From Kitasatospora papulosa (GTDB taxonomy: Bacteria; Actinomycetota; Actinomycetes; Streptomycetales; Streptomycetaceae), in NCBI RefSeq assembly GCF_000717245.1, contig NZ_JNYQ01000019.1:1-64000 (forward strand): a stretch of DNA of 64,000 bases, in the 5' to 3' direction. A program made the position numbers and the translations under genes. The notes under the pieces were generated by a model. It was not told the origin of the DNA and did no database searches. It saw only the letters and a program-made list of their open reading frames with translations. This document shows, piece by piece, positions 42,172 through 51,455 of the stretch; positions within the stretch are counted from its first letter, which is position 1; each line of letters starts with the position of its first letter.

Positions 42172-44046
42172 GGCCGGGCCGGCCACCTCTTTGTCGTAGA
42201 CCAGATGGAGGAGTACGCCGGTGTCGCACCGGACGCCGCCCGAAGGCTGTTTCACCTGCAGATTCACCTGTGCGGCACCGTGGACGGGGAGTCCGGCTCC
42301 GTCCCCCGGGCAGTAGTCACGGCGCGCCACGACTCCATCGGCGCCCTGATGACGGCCGCGACCTCCTCTGCGCTCAGCGACGCGGTCATGTTCCTCGCCC
42401 CGCTCGGCCCCGACGACCTGCGAGACGCGATTACCCGGCCCGTGGACGCGGTGCCCGGACTGTGGGTGGAGCACGGACTCGCCGACCGGATCGTGCGTGA
42501 CGCGGCGGATGAGCCGGGCCGCATGCCCCTCGTGGAGTTCGCACTGACCCGTCTGTGGGACCAGCGCGAGCGGTCAATGCTGACCCACGGCGCCTACCAG
42601 GACTTCGGCGGAATTGCCGGCGCTCTTGCCGGGTATGCGGAGGATTCCTTTCGTGCCGTGGTCCGGGAAGAGGAAATCCCCCTCGCGCAGGCGCTCTTCG
42701 TCCAGCTGGCACGCCCGGCAGACCAAGGCGGCTATACCCGGCGTCCCGCACCGGTTACGGACATGAACCCCGCCGCGTTGGCGCTCGCACGCCGTCTCTC
42801 ACCCGGAAAGCTGATTGTCTTCGGCCGCACCGATGGGGGCACGGAGATCGTGGACCTCGCGCAGGAGGCCCTGACCCGCCACTGGCCGCGGCTGGGAGGT
42901 TGGCTGGACGACAGCCGCAAATTCCGGTCCTGGCAGGAGGAACTGCGCCGAGACCTGGCACGCTGGAAAGAGGCGGGTGAGGAGACGGGCGCCCTGCTGC
43001 GTGGCAGCGTGCTCGAGGTGGCCGTCGAGCAAGCCGACCACCGACCTACCGAGATCACCGCACTCGAGCGTGCGTACATCGGTGCAAGCCGAAGGTTCGC
43101 ACGGCGGGCACTCCGGCGCTGGCGGGCGCTGGTAGCAACACTTCTGGCTCTCTTGGTAGGCACCGGCGTGCTCGCCAATATGGCACTCGACAGCAGCCAG
43201 ACGGCCGAACGACAACTGCGCACCCTCGCATCCCGCGCACTCGCCGACGAGTCCAGCGACAGGGCACACCATGATCCAGGGAGCTCGATCCAGCTGGCCC
43301 CCTGGCTGCCTGGAACGCAGACGACACCCCACAGGCACAGGAAGCGCTGCTGCACAGCCATGTCACCGGGGAGTACCTGCGCGCCAGTCACGTCGACCTC
43401 TGGCCGGGGCGGGCAACGCGTCTTGACGCCACACCGGACGGTCGCACCCTGGTGGTGTGGTCCAAGCCGGCGGGCGCCGCGCCCGTCGTGCTCTCCGTTG
43501 TGACAGGGGCAATGGACGGCTCTCCCGGGTCCTACGCACTGCGCGGGACGCGCACCGGCGACGTACGCTCCGAGATCAGCTCCGACGGCAATCTTCTCGG
43601 CCGACGGGCGAAGTCTGTTGGTGCAGAGCGCGGACGGCACCGTCCGCCGGTGGTCGGTGAACCAGCAGAAAACCACCGGACACCCCATGGCCGTGGACCA
43701 CCTGGACAACGTGATCGCTCTGGCCTCGGACGGCACAGCGATCACGGAATCCGCCGACGGCTACGACCTGTGGGCGACTCGAACGGGCCGTCACATCGGC
43801 GCCTTCCCCACCGTGCTCGACATCAGGCGGACAGCGGTCGTCCACGAAGACCGCCTGGTCGCCTACGCCAAGGGCTGGCGGCAAACCTACGACCTACTTC
43901 GCGCGAACTGGTTCCCCCACCTCTGCTCCTCGGCCGGGCGTGATTACACCGAAGAGGAGCGCAAACGCTTCCTGCCCGCGGGCACCCCCTCGGGTCTTCC
44001 GTGCGAGAACGCGAGCCCCTGGCCTGGGGCGCCGACCGCCGACTGA
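42172..44046 (+). pseudogene. nSTAND NTPase with WD40 region, 5'-truncated and frameshifted
   Basis: Begins at the Walker B strand GHLFVVDQMEEYAGV; the P-loop portion is gone. Then sensor and winged-helix parts (RAVVTARHDSIGALMTAAT, LAPLGPDDLRDAITRPVD, LVEFALTRLWDQRE), the helical IVDLAQEALTRHWPRL block and a membrane helix (RRWRALVATLLALLVGTGVL). Shifts near 43290 and 43590 interrupt the beta-propeller region (LRASHVDLWPGRATRL, DGTVRRWSVNQQ). Intact relatives are proposed switch proteins in bacterial conflict or signalling systems. Here the gene must be inactive. 44047-44251 is intergenic. Confidence 0.75.
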
Positions 44047-44251
44047 CCGGTCGATCACATCGGGGACCTGGTCCAAGAGCCCCTTGATCGCAAAGAGCAG
44101 CACGGAGACCACGCCAGAGAATGACGATGATGGCGGAGCAGTCCACCGATCCTGCATTCCGTGGGCGACGGCGATCTGACCCGGCGCGCCCGCATCCCGC
44201 ACCCCTGCAGCCCAGCCGGCCGGAAGGCCGAGCCGGGCCGCGGGCGGTGGA

Positions 44252-46411
44252 TCAGGAGGTGCGGCAGACCGTGCCGTTGAGGGTGAACGTCGTCGGGGTG
44301 GGGTTGGCGCCGTCGTTGGCTCCGACGAAGCCGAAGGTGGCGGTGGAGCCGCTACGCGGAGCCAGCTTGGCGTTGGCGCCGTTGTCGGTCACATGTACGC
44401 GCGTGCCCGAACTGGTGACGTTCGCGTTCCAGAAGCTCTGCACGGTCTGGCCGGTGGACGGCCAGGTGAAGTCCAGGGTCCAGCCGTCGATCGGGGAGTC
44501 ACCTACGTTGGAGACCGTGACGGTGGCGACGAATCCGTTGCCCCATCCGCTGTCCACCCGGTAGTTGACCAGACAGCTGCTGTCGCGCGGAGCCGTGGTG
44601 GCGAAGGTCAGCGGCTCTGAGGGGCGCGAGAGGCGGCCTTCGGCGTCCCGGGCGAGGACGTTGACCGTGTGCTCGGAGCCCGGCGGCAGGTTGTGCAGCG
44701 TTGCCGAGGTGGAGGTCGAGGTGGCGAGCAACTGGGCGTTGGAGCCCAGGCGTTCATACACCTCGTAGCGCACCGCCTTGCCGTTCGCGGGGGCTGCCCA
44801 GCTCACCGTGGCGGTCGAGCTGCCCACGGCGGTGGTCTTCGGTGCGCCGGGCGCGCCGACCGAGGCCGCAGCGGCGTGCGGGGCGACGGTGATCGTGGTG
44901 ATCGAGTACGGCGGCAGCACCGGGTCGCCCCCGGCGGTGGCGGCCACGCGGGTGACATCGGTGTCGCCGCGGCCGTAGCGGTGCATGACCGGCGCCTGGG
45001 CAGTGGGCGTGTATCCGGCATAGCTGATGTCCGCGGTGTGGGAGTTCAGCGGGTCTTTGTTGATCAGCATCACGCTCAACGTGCCGTCCACGCGGTGCAC
45101 GGCGTGCGCGGAGACCTGGTCGCTGTCGGTGGAGGAGGCGACCATCGTGTCACCGGGACGACCCAGCTTGGTCAGCGACTTGATGCCGAAGTACGGGTGG
45201 AACGGCGTGTTCACGGCCGGCTGGCAGACGTCGTCGACGCAGCCGCCGCTGGAGAGAAGGCCGAAGTCGTTGAAGTCGGTGTCACCGTCTACCGTCTCCA
45301 CTTTGGTGGGCCCGTTGTGGACGTTCCACCAGTCGACGTTGAAGACGCCGTTCTCCAGCGCCGTCATGTAGGTGTCCGCGGCGAACAGGCCGTTGGGCCG
45401 GCTGTTCATCTGAACGTTGGAGTTGACCTCGGTGAGCGCGATGCCGATCTTCGACGAGCGTTCTCCGGCGTACCGGTCGATCTGCCGGCGGACCTCGCGG
45501 AGCTGTCCGGGCAGCCGGGCGGTCCGGTCCAGGGCCTCGTCGGCGTTGGCGCCGCCCGGGTAGGAGTGCACGATGGCGAAGTCGATCGCCCCGGCGACCG
45601 TGGAAAGCACGGTGTGGTTCCAGTCGGCCGAGTCCCCAGCGCCGACGATGCCGTCCGGCCAGTCGCCCGGCGTGGTCAGCACGGCGCCGATCTTGATCGT
45701 CGGATCGACCGCTTTCATCGCCTCCGCGTAGGAGAGGACGTTGCGGGCGTACTCACGGGGGCTTTTGTCCGGGTGCTCGTCGGCCTCCCAGCCGCTGCCG
45801 TAGTGGCCGTTGCCGTAGATCTCGTTGCCAATCTCCCAGTACTTCGCCCCGTAGCTGCGGGTGACGTTGGCGTACCGGACCCAGTCGGCGGCCTCCTGCG
45901 GTGTGCCGGTGCCGTAGTTGGCGATGATCATCGGCTGGGAGCCGGAGGTGCGTACGCTGCTCATGAACTCGTCGAAAGTGGTGTGGGGCGCTACGTAACC
46001 GCCGGGCGCGGTGTGGTCCTTCCAGTGGTAGATGTCGCCGTAGGAGCCGCCTGGGTAGCGCATCACGCCGACGCCCGCCTCGCCCAACAGGCCGGTCACC
46101 TCGGGGTCGTTCATGTGCGAGTCCCAGAGCGCGTGGTTGACGCCGAACGCCGCCGCGTCGATGGTGCCGAGGCCCACCCCCGCGTTGACGGAAACCTCGA
46201 CGGTCGACGCCTCGTCGGCGGTCGTCGCCATGGAGGCCTGAGCCGCGGCGGTCCGGCCGGTCGCGGCGGGCGCCGGGGGAGCGGCTGCGAGGGCGGCGAC
46301 CGTGGATAGGGCGCAGACGAGCGCGGCTGCGGGGCGTCTGCCCACTGTTCTTCCGACTGCGCGGGACGGCCGGCCTAACCAACTGGTGCGAGGGAGGTGT
46401 GCGAGCGGCAT
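44252..46411 (-). CDS. Secreted clan GH-A glycoside hydrolase with FN3 and CBM2
   Basis: 719 residues from the ATG at 46411, after GAGGAGG. Signal peptide to about residue 50 (PAAALVCALSTVAALAAAPP). The catalytic barrel (about 70-500) has the acid/base Glu197 in YWEIGNEIYG and the probable nucleophile Glu328 in IGIALTEVNS, as in GH39/GH51-like arabinofuranosidases. A fibronectin-III domain (about 510-600: APGAPKTTAVGSSTATVSW) and a CBM2 (about 615-719: CLVNYRVDSGWGNGFVATVT, GWTLDFTWPSTGQTV) follow. It should attack hemicellulose side chains while bound to cellulose. A CebR-type palindrome sits 81 bp upstream. Confidence 0.85.
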   Translation of the reverse strand: MPLAHLPRTSWLGRPSRAVGRTVGRRPAAALVCALSTVAALAAAPPAPAATGRTAAAQASMATTADEASTVEVSVNAGVGLGTIDAAAFGVNHALWDSHMNDPEVTGLLGEAGVGVMRYPGGSYGDIYHWKDHTAPGGYVAPHTTFDEFMSSVRTSGSQPMIIANYGTGTPQEAADWVRYANVTRSYGAKYWEIGNEIYGNGHYGSGWEADEHPDKSPREYARNVLSYAEAMKAVDPTIKIGAVLTTPGDWPDGIVGAGDSADWNHTVLSTVAGAIDFAIVHSYPGGANADEALDRTARLPGQLREVRRQIDRYAGERSSKIGIALTEVNSNVQMNSRPNGLFAADTYMTALENGVFNVDWWNVHNGPTKVETVDGDTDFNDFGLLSSGGCVDDVCQPAVNTPFHPYFGIKSLTKLGRPGDTMVASSTDSDQVSAHAVHRVDGTLSVMLINKDPLNSHTADISYAGYTPTAQAPVMHRYGRGDTDVTRVAATAGGDPVLPPYSITTITVAPHAAAASVGAPGAPKTTAVGSSTATVSWAAPANGKAVRYEVYERLGSNAQLLATSTSTSATLHNLPPGSEHTVNVLARDAEGRLSRPSEPLTFATTAPRDSSCLVNYRVDSGWGNGFVATVTVSNVGDSPIDGWTLDFTWPSTGQTVQSFWNANVTSSGTRVHVTDNGANAKLAPRSGSTATFGFVGANDGANPTPTTFTLNGTVCRTS

Positions 46412-46491
46412 GAACGTCCTCCTCGGGCGAGCGCCGCGTCGGCCGACGGGACGCCCGGTGTGGTCGGTGGGGTGCTTTCGGTGCGGCGGTG

Positions 46492-46505
46492 TGGGAGCGC
46501 TCCCA
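46492..46505. promoter_or_regulatory. CebR-type operator
   Basis: TGGGAGCGCTCCCA is the perfect 14-bp palindrome known for CebR, the cello-oligosaccharide-responsive LacI-family repressor of streptomycete cellulolytic genes. It lies upstream of the CBM2 glycosidase on its promoter side. Confidence 0.88.
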
Positions 46506-46681
46506 AAATAATGCGGGGGAGGCATGACTGCGTCAATGGTGCGGACCAGGACCATCTGATCTCCCGCCACCCGTAACGCGGCCTCGGCCTCTGTATGCCA
46601 CCAGTCGGGCGGAGACGGGCCGGTGACGCGGGCGATCGGGTGGTCCGGGTACAGGCAGGACGCTAAGCCGTTTCCTCCGGA

Positions 46682-46790
46682 TCACGTTGCTGACCGGACG
46701 GAGATGCCTGCCAGGGCGAGAGCTGCGAGGTAGATGGTGGCGGTCTTGTCATAGCGAGTGGCCAGGCCCTGCCACTGTTTGGAGAGGGGT
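46682..46790 (-). pseudogene. Transposase C-terminal remnant
   Basis: Reverse strand KQWQGLATRYDKTATIYLAA and LALAGISVRSAT before a stop: the end of an IS5-type transposase different from the copies at 6-9 kb. The rest of 46506-47273 shows no supported gene. Confidence 0.6.
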
Positions 46791-47273
46791 TCGTGCGACC
46801 GACCCCCGTGTACTCCACGAAGGAATGACCAAGAGCGGATCATGGCCGGCCTGGAACACGATCCAGCCGCAGGGATCGCCTCGTGCAAGAAACTCGGACC
46901 CGTCCGGCGTACCCACCGCCGTACCGCATGGGTCGGAAGCCGCAGGCCTCCACCTCGTCGGATCCACGACGTCGCAGCTCGCAGGCCTGCACCTGGTGCA
47001 GAGGAGCGAATCGCCGCGGTGCCGCCGTCCGTGTCGGCGGAAAACCACGGGCGACGTGCCTCCGCCCGGAGAACGGGCGGGTTCTGCGCGTTCACGTGGG
47101 CCGGTCGCCGGGCCGTGGCGAAATCCTTCGTCCACGTTCCTCCACACGTGAGCGCCGCAACCGTCCCTCCTGCGTCAGCTCGCGATCGGCCGCGCCGGAT
47201 TGCACTGCGATGACCAGCGCAGATGCAGGATTTCGCCATTGACGGGCCGAAAACCACTGGTTAGCTTCGTGGC

Positions 47274-48278
47274 ATGACCCAGGAAGCACTCTCGGACACC
47301 GTCGACGAGCTGGACCGCCGCGTCATCGCGGCACTCCAGCTCAACGGCCGTGCGCCGTGGAGTGCGGTCGCCCGGTGGGTCGGCGCCAGCGAGACCACCG
47401 CGCAGCGCCGGTACACGGCTATGCGCGAGCGGGGGCTGGCGCGGGTCACCGGCACCCTGGAGCTGGACCGCACGCGGGAGGGCTCCTCCATGCTGGTCCG
47501 GGTGCAGGCCAGGCCCGGGCGCGGGCTGGAGGCCGCGGCCCGTTTCGCCGAGAGCCCCGACGTCCGCTTCGTGGCGGTGGTCACCGGTGCCGCCGACCTG
47601 ATCGTCGACTTCGTTGCCCGTGACAACGAGGAGATGATGCGGATGCTGTTCACCGACCTTCCCGCAGCGGACCTCATCACGAGCACCGAGGCGGTCCCCG
47701 TCATCCGGGCGTTCACCACGGCGGGGATGTGGGACACCGGGCTGCTGCCCCCCGCGGCGGTCGCCGACCTGAGGCCGGACCCGGTGTCGCCCTTCTGCGA
47801 CCCCGGCAGGGACCGTGCGCCACAAGCGCTTACCCTGCTGGAGCACGAGATCGCCGCAGCCCTGCGGGAGGACGGCCGGATCCAGGTCAGTGCGCTGGCC
47901 CGGCGGCTGAAGCACGCGCAGTCCAGCGTCGCGCGCGCCATGGACCGGCTCATCTCCCGCGGCATCCTCCAGTTCCGCACGCTCGTCGAACCCTCACTCC
48001 TCGGCTTCGACGCGGAGTTCATGGTCTGGCTCTCCATCGAGCCAGACCGGCTCGACGCCGCGGGCAGACAGCTCGCCAAGCACCCGGGAACGAAGTTCGT
48101 CAGCGCGTCGACCGGTCGCTTCAACCTGGTCGGGCACGTGGTGCTGCCCCGCCGTGCGGATCTCTTCCCCTACACCAGGGAAGTCATCGGCGCCCTGCCC
48201 GGGCTCCTCGCCTCCGACGTGACGCTGCATCTCGTCACCATGAAGTACTCCTGGCACCGGATGGTCCGCCCCACCTGA
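47274..48278 (+). CDS. Tandem Lrp/AsnC-family regulator
   Basis: 334 residues, twice the usual length. Unit 1: HTH (about 10-55, LDRRVIAALQLNGRAPWSAV) and a RAM-like ligand domain (about 70-145). Unit 2: HTH (about 185-235, LLEHEIAAALREDGRIQVSA) and RAM domain (about 245-325). Double AsnC proteins are typical of actinobacteria and often control an adjacent catabolic operon in response to an amino acid or derivative. The CE4-transporter-SDR-fusion operon starts 90 bp downstream on the same strand. Confidence 0.9.
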   Translation: MTQEALSDTVDELDRRVIAALQLNGRAPWSAVARWVGASETTAQRRYTAMRERGLARVTGTLELDRTREGSSMLVRVQARPGRGLEAAARFAESPDVRFVAVVTGAADLIVDFVARDNEEMMRMLFTDLPAADLITSTEAVPVIRAFTTAGMWDTGLLPPAAVADLRPDPVSPFCDPGRDRAPQALTLLEHEIAAALREDGRIQVSALARRLKHAQSSVARAMDRLISRGILQFRTLVEPSLLGFDAEFMVWLSIEPDRLDAAGRQLAKHPGTKFVSASTGRFNLVGHVVLPRRADLFPYTREVIGALPGLLASDVTLHLVTMKYSWHRMVRPT

Positions 48279-48367
48279 AATCACGGGCCCGGGGCGCTCG
48301 CACACCGTCGCCTGCCGCACACCTGAACATCCCCTTACCCCAGCCCTCATCCCTCCGTGGAGTCGTC

Positions 48368-49321
48368 ATGCCCTCAGAAGACCTCGACCTGTCCGCAGGC
48401 AGCTGGCAGTGGCCCGAGTCCACATGGCGCGGGCACGTGGACTCCGTGCGCGCCGGACGGCGCCTCACCCCGGACCGCTGGCCCGGCGGAGCCCGTGTCG
48501 CCGTGGCCCTGTCATTCGACTCCGACCACGAGACGATCCCGCTGCGCGACGGCGAGACGAGCCCGGGGCGGCTGGCCCAGGGCGAGTACGGTGCCCGGGC
48601 CGGCGCTCCGCGCATCCTGGACCTGCTGGCCCGATACAGCGTGCCGGCCACGTTCTTCATGCCGGCCGTCTCCGCCCTCCTGCACCCCGAGGAGGCCCGC
48701 TCCTACACCCGGGACGGGCACGAACTCGCCGTCCACGGCTGGATCCACGAACGCAACATGCTCCTGGGACGTGACGACGAGCGCGAGTTGACCGCACGCG
48801 CCCTGGACACGCTCACCACGCTCACCGGACAGCGCCCCGTCGGCATCAGGACCCCCTCGTGGGACTTCTCCGAGTCCACCCTCGACATCATGCTCGACCT
48901 CGGATTCGCCTACGACTCCTCGCTGATGGCCGACGACGAGCCCTACGAGATCGTCGCCCACGGCCGGCCCACCGGCCTCGTCGAGATCCCCGTCGACTGG
49001 ATCCGGGACGACGCGCCGTACTTCACGATGGACCGTTACGGATCGGTCCGCCCGCACAGCCGCCCCCGCGACGTGGGCGAGATCTGGCGGGACGAGTTCG
49101 ACGCGGCCTACCGCGACGGCGGCGTCTTCCAGCTCACGCTGCACCCGCACGTCATCGGCCACCGCTCACGCCTGGTCGTACTGCGTGAACTGCTCGACCA
49201 CATCGGCTCGCACCGCGACGTCTGGTTCGCCACCCACGCGCAACTCTGCGACGCCGCACGCACCTGCCTGGACGACACCTCCCCCTCCAGCCCCGCCCCT
49301 GACGCCCCGGAGCACCCCTGA
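48368..49321 (+). CDS. CE4 polysaccharide-deacetylase-like hydrolase
   Basis: 317 residues, no signal peptide, so cytoplasmic. NodB-fold motifs: LSFDSDHET (Asp51/Asp53), ATFFMPA, AVHGWIHERN (metal His123/His127), GIRTPSWDFSESTLDIMLDL (Arg161) and LTLHPHVIG. Cytoplasmic members of this type include PuuE-like amidohydrolases (allantoinase class) rather than cell-wall enzymes, so it may open or deacylate a small amide. GTGGAG precedes the ATG. Its stop shares one base with the transporter start (TGATG). Confidence 0.88.
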   Translation: MPSEDLDLSAGSWQWPESTWRGHVDSVRAGRRLTPDRWPGGARVAVALSFDSDHETIPLRDGETSPGRLAQGEYGARAGAPRILDLLARYSVPATFFMPAVSALLHPEEARSYTRDGHELAVHGWIHERNMLLGRDDERELTARALDTLTTLTGQRPVGIRTPSWDFSESTLDIMLDLGFAYDSSLMADDEPYEIVAHGRPTGLVEIPVDWIRDDAPYFTMDRYGSVRPHSRPRDVGEIWRDEFDAAYRDGGVFQLTLHPHVIGHRSRLVVLRELLDHIGSHRDVWFATHAQLCDAARTCLDDTSPSSPAPDAPEHP

Positions 49322-50649
49322 TGAACACCGGATCTGTCATGCCCGCCGGCCCGAGCAGGGACGAGGACAGCACGACCGCCCCGACGAAACTCAACAGTGC
49401 CCAGCGCAAAGCCATCGTCGCCGGCACCATCGGCAACACCGTCGAATGGGTGGACTGGGCGCTCTACTCGATCTTCGCGAAGATCATCGCGGATGAGTTC
49501 TTCCCGAAGGGCAACGGCGCGGTGGCGCTGCTGTCCACCCTCGCGGTGTTCGCCGTCGGGTTCGTCATGCGCCCCGTCGGCGCGGCGGTCCTCGGCGCCT
49601 ACGCCGACCGGCGCGGCCGCAAGAAGGGCATGACGCTCACCGTCGCCCTGATGGCGGGGGCCGGCTTCATCATCGCCATCACCCCCTCCTACGAGCACAT
49701 CGGCGTGTTCTCACCGCTCCTCCTGCTGGTCGCCCGGCTTGTCCAGGGATTCTCCGCCGGAGGCGAATTCGGCTCCTCCTCCGCCTTCCTCGTCGAGTCC
49801 GCCGCCCGGGGGCGACGTGCCTTCGCCGGATCCTGGCAGCAGGTGTCGGTTGCCGGCGGCGTCCTGATCGCCTCGCTGCTGGGCACCCTGACCACGTCCG
49901 TTCTCAGCGACGACGCCCTGCACTCCTGGGGATGGCGCGTCGCCTTCATCTTCGGGGGACTGCTGGGACTGGTCGGCCTGTGGCTGCGCGTCTCCGTCGA
50001 GGACACCGATTCCTTCGCCGAGGCCCGGAGCAGCGGACGCACCCGCACCAACCCCGTCAAGGCCATGTTCGTCGAGCACCCGGCCGCCACACTGCGGGTC
50101 ACCGGCATCACGATCGCAGGCACCCTCACCTACTACATCTGGGTCAACTACCTCCCTACGTACGCCAATCTGACCACCGGCATCCCGCTCAAGACCGCAC
50201 TGCTCTCGCAGACCCTGTGCCTGATCGTCTTCGTGGTCGCGTTGCCCTTCGCCGGACTGCTCTCGGACCGCCTCGGGCGCAAGCCGACGATGGCGGGGTT
50301 CGCCGCCGGCTTCGTGGTGCTGGCCTGGCCGCTGCTGCACCTGCTCGGCAACAGCTTCCTCAGCCTGTTCCTCGTCCAGCTCGTGGGCATGCTGCTGATT
50401 CTCGGCTACTCCGCCAACTGCGCCGTCGTCATGGCCGAGCAGTTCCCGCCCGAGGTGCGCGCCACCGGCATCGCCCTGCCCTACGCGCTCGCGGTCGCCG
50501 TCTTCGGCGGCACCGCCCCCTACGTCACCACCTGGATGCACGAGAGCGGCCACAGCGACCTGCTCTGGGTGTACGTGTCGGCCGCCTCCCTCATCTCCCT
50601 GGTCGTCTACCTCACGATGCCCGAGACCAAGGACAAGGAGTTCAACTGA
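49321..50649 (+). CDS. MFS transporter, metabolite:H+ symporter (MHS) type
   Basis: 442 residues, 12 predicted helices. MHS features: IGNTVEWVDWALYSIFAKII (the family has EWYDF), MRPVGAAVLGAYADRRGRKK, and LVQGFSAGGEFGSSSAFLVE. The family imports organic acids, betaines and aromatic acids with protons. Translationally coupled to the genes before and after (TGATG at both ends). As the only transporter in the unit it probably brings in the operon's substrate. Confidence 0.92.
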   Translation: MNTGSVMPAGPSRDEDSTTAPTKLNSAQRKAIVAGTIGNTVEWVDWALYSIFAKIIADEFFPKGNGAVALLSTLAVFAVGFVMRPVGAAVLGAYADRRGRKKGMTLTVALMAGAGFIIAITPSYEHIGVFSPLLLLVARLVQGFSAGGEFGSSSAFLVESAARGRRAFAGSWQQVSVAGGVLIASLLGTLTTSVLSDDALHSWGWRVAFIFGGLLGLVGLWLRVSVEDTDSFAEARSSGRTRTNPVKAMFVEHPAATLRVTGITIAGTLTYYIWVNYLPTYANLTTGIPLKTALLSQTLCLIVFVVALPFAGLLSDRLGRKPTMAGFAAGFVVLAWPLLHLLGNSFLSLFLVQLVGMLLILGYSANCAVVMAEQFPPEVRATGIALPYALAVAVFGGTAPYVTTWMHESGHSDLLWVYVSAASLISLVVYLTMPETKDKEFN

Positions 50650-51455
50650 TGCCGCACGTACTCATCACCGGCGCGGCCGGCGGCATCGGCAGCGCCATCG
50701 CCGAGGCGTTCGCCGCCCGGGGGGCCACCCTGACCCTCGCCGACCGCGACCTCACCGCGCTCGAATCGACGGCCGCCCGCTGCGACGTGCCCACCGCCGT
50801 CCGGACCGCCGACCTGGCGGACCCCGAAGCCCCGGCAGCCCTGGTCGACCGGGCCTGGTCGGCTCTCGGCCCCGTGGACATCCTGGTCAACGCGGCGGGA
50901 CTGTACCCGTCCCTGGACATGGCCGACGTCGACACGGCCTCCTGGGACAGGCTGTTCGCGGTGAATCTGCGCGCCCCCGTCCTGACGACCGCCGCCTTCG
51001 CCCGCCGCGCCATGGCCGAACACCGCCCGGGCGCCGTCGTCAACATCTCCTCCGGCTCGGCCCAACGCTCACGACCCGGCGGGGGCCCCTACGCCAGCTC
51101 CAAGGCAGCCCTGGAGATGGCAACCCGGGCGGCGGCCCTGGAACTGGGCGGCCACGGCATCCGCGTCAATGCGGTCAGCCCCGGCTTCGTCCTCGTCGAC
51201 AGCGACTGCAACCCGGTCTCCGCGGAGTACGCCCGAGCCATCGGCGTCAACCCGCTGGGACGCCCCGGCGCACCGCAGGACATCGCCCGCGCCGTGTGCT
51301 GGATCGCCGGCCCCGAGGCGTCCTGGATCACCGGGGAAGTCCTCCGCGTCGACGGCGGGTCGAGCACCGGAGCCCACCACCTGCCCCGCATATGGCAGAC
51401 CGACGACACCCGCGCCATCGCGGTCGGCACCACGACGGAGGAACACACCCGATGA
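50649..51455 (+). CDS. Short-chain dehydrogenase/reductase
   Basis: 268 residues. Classical SDR: TGAAGGIGSA (7-16), Asp32/Asp34 after strand 2 (favours NAD), LVNAAG (79-84), catalytic Ser in NISSGSA (near 134-137), Tyr148 and Lys152 (YASSK), VSPGFV and the closing ITGEVLRVDGG. It oxidises a hydroxyl or reduces a carbonyl of the pathway intermediate. Couples to neighbours by TGATG and ATGA overlaps. Confidence 0.92.
   Translation: MPHVLITGAAGGIGSAIAEAFAARGATLTLADRDLTALESTAARCDVPTAVRTADLADPEAPAALVDRAWSALGPVDILVNAAGLYPSLDMADVDTASWDRLFAVNLRAPVLTTAAFARRAMAEHRPGAVVNISSGSAQRSRPGGGPYASSKAALEMATRAAALELGGHGIRVNAVSPGFVLVDSDCNPVSAEYARAIGVNPLGRPGAPQDIARAVCWIAGPEASWITGEVLRVDGGSSTGAHHLPRIWQTDDTRAIAVGTTTEEHTR

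Noticed and set aside
44669..46309. 546-codon forward frame over the glycosidase gene
   Set aside because: Val/Gly/Arg-rich antisense of a clear CBM2 glycosidase; no ribosome binding site.
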